Source: Phycisphaerales bacterium
Lineage (GTDB): Bacteria; Planctomycetota; Phycisphaerae; Phycisphaerales; UBA1924
Reading direction: 5' to 3'
Assembly: GCA_020054055.1 (NCBI GenBank)
Contig: JAGVLZ010000008.1
Span: forward strand, 1-5,360
DNA: 5,360 nt
Of the stretch, positions 4,685 through 5,360 are shown one piece after another (the first letter of the stretch is position 1; every line of letters starts with the position of its first letter). A program made the position numbers and the translations under genes. The notes beneath the pieces are model-generated. The model was not told where the DNA came from, searched no databases, and saw only the letters and a list, made by a program, of their open reading frames with translations.

Positions 4685-5360
4685 ATGGAATCGCCGCGGC
4701 CAAGATCGTTGAACGATGTGCTGGGGCAGGAGCGGGCGATCGGCACGCTGCGCGCATCAATCTCGGCGGGGAAAGTGCATCATGCGTGGGTGTTCTCGGG
4801 GCCGGTGGGGGTCGGGAAGCGGATGGCGGCGGAGGCGTTCGCGGCGGCGATCCTCGATCCTTCGACGCAGCCCAATCTCGCGGGTGAATGGGAGCCGGAC
4901 CCCGGCAGCGTGGTGCAGCGGCTCATCGCGGAGGGGAAACACCCCGACCTACACATCATCTCGAAGGAACTCGCGCGGTTCGATGATGACAAGTCGATCC
5001 GCGATCGGAAACTCATCACCATCCCGAAATCCGTCGTCGCGCGGCACCTGCTGGAACCCATCGCGCTCGCGGCGTCGATGCGTGGCGACTCGCTCGCGTC
5101 CAAGGTGTTCATTGTTGACGAGGCGGAACTGCTCGACCGTTCGCGGACGAACGCGCCGACGCAGAACTCGATGCTGAAGACGCTGGAAGAACCGCCGGCG
5201 GGGTCGGTGATCATCCTTGTTACGAGCGCGGAGGAGCGTCTGCTGCCGACGATCCGGAGTCGATGCCAGCGCGTGGTGTTCGGGGCGCTGCCGCGGGAGG
5301 CGATGGAGAAATGGCTGGGGCGCAGCGGGCTTGAGGTGAGCGCGGCGGAGCGCGCGTGGC
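4685..5360 (+). CDS. holB: DNA polymerase III delta-prime subunit, N-terminal part
   Basis: This is the clamp-loader subunit that works with delta and tau/gamma to load the beta sliding clamp during replication. The frame is open for 225 codons to the window edge. Clamp-loader landmarks occur in order: LNDVLGQERAI at 9-19, HHAWVFSGPVGVGKR at 32-46 (P-loop), GKHPDLHII at 84-92, KVFIVDEAELL at 140-150 (Walker B), NSMLKTLEEPP at 161-171, IILVTS at 176-181 (sensor 1) and TIRSRCQ at 189-195 (SRC motif). The P-loop ends GKR rather than GKS or GKT, acceptable because delta-prime is not an active ATPase in E. coli. The zinc-binding Cys cluster usual between the P-loop and HPDL is absent; the only Cys seen is C194. 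The ribosome site is weak (GAG at 4677-4679). Third positions are strongly G or C. It probably followed the MBL-fold gene directly before the restriction-modification insertion. Confidence 0.9.
   Translation, partial: MESPRPRSLNDVLGQERAIGTLRASISAGKVHHAWVFSGPVGVGKRMAAEAFAAAILDPSTQPNLAGEWEPDPGSVVQRLIAEGKHPDLHIISKELARFDDDKSIRDRKLITIPKSVVARHLLEPIALAASMRGDSLASKVFIVDEAELLDRSRTNAPTQNSMLKTLEEPPAGSVIILVTSAEERLLPTIRSRCQRVVFGALPREAMEKWLGRSGLEVSAAERAW

Noticed and set aside
1..5360. CRISPR arrays, tRNA or rRNA genes, transposase, integrase, or a classic abortive-infection or toxin pair beyond the restriction-modification unit.
   Set aside because: No regularly spaced repeats, no RNA gene signatures and no recombinase motifs were found on either strand by reading. 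The only long exact repeat noticed is the 70-bp pair.

Overview
This is a 5.36 kb window of GC-rich bacterial DNA. Most native genes strongly prefer G or C at the third codon position, some starts have Shine-Dalgarno sites and others do not, and the proteins resemble those of Planctomycetota (possibly Phycisphaerae). That lineage is a guess from gene style, not a demonstrated placement.

The left third (1-1854) is a minus-strand run of four genes read right to left. They are a MauE/DoxX-like four-helix membrane protein with a CGC motif, a 95-residue exported protein with six cysteines, a membrane-anchored protein of unknown function, and the first 33 codons of another anchored protein that leaves the window. 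The order suggests a small envelope module in which the MauE-like protein supports disulfide chemistry of the Cys-rich partner.

The spacer at 1855-1994 separates this operon from a plus-strand one. It holds a run of 15 consecutive G, two dyads that share the half-site TGAGAT, and a fair sigma70-type promoter for the plus strand. A second, weaker promoter on the minus strand would have the G/C run as its spacer, so phase variation is a reasonable hypothesis.

The plus strand starts with a metallo-beta-lactamase-fold protein that has lost almost all metal ligands. It is followed by a type II restriction-modification pair: a beta-class adenine-N6 DNA methyltransferase overlapping a probable PD-(D/E)xK-type endonuclease. 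The window ends inside holB, the DNA polymerase III delta-prime clamp-loader subunit.

The main result is the boundary of the restriction-modification pair. The last 69 bases of the MBL-fold gene plus one more base (2607-2676) recur without a mismatch at 4586-4655, just after the endonuclease gene and 29 bases before holB. Removing one repeat copy with the 1,909 bases between the copies leaves an intact MBL-fold gene 30 bases from holB. The pair therefore looks like a compact insertion that made, or carried, a 70-bp duplication of the 3' end of its target gene and left that gene whole. No integrase or transposase lies inside it. Codon use inside the unit (for example ATA codons) is less GC-biased than in the flanking genes, which fits acquisition from outside.
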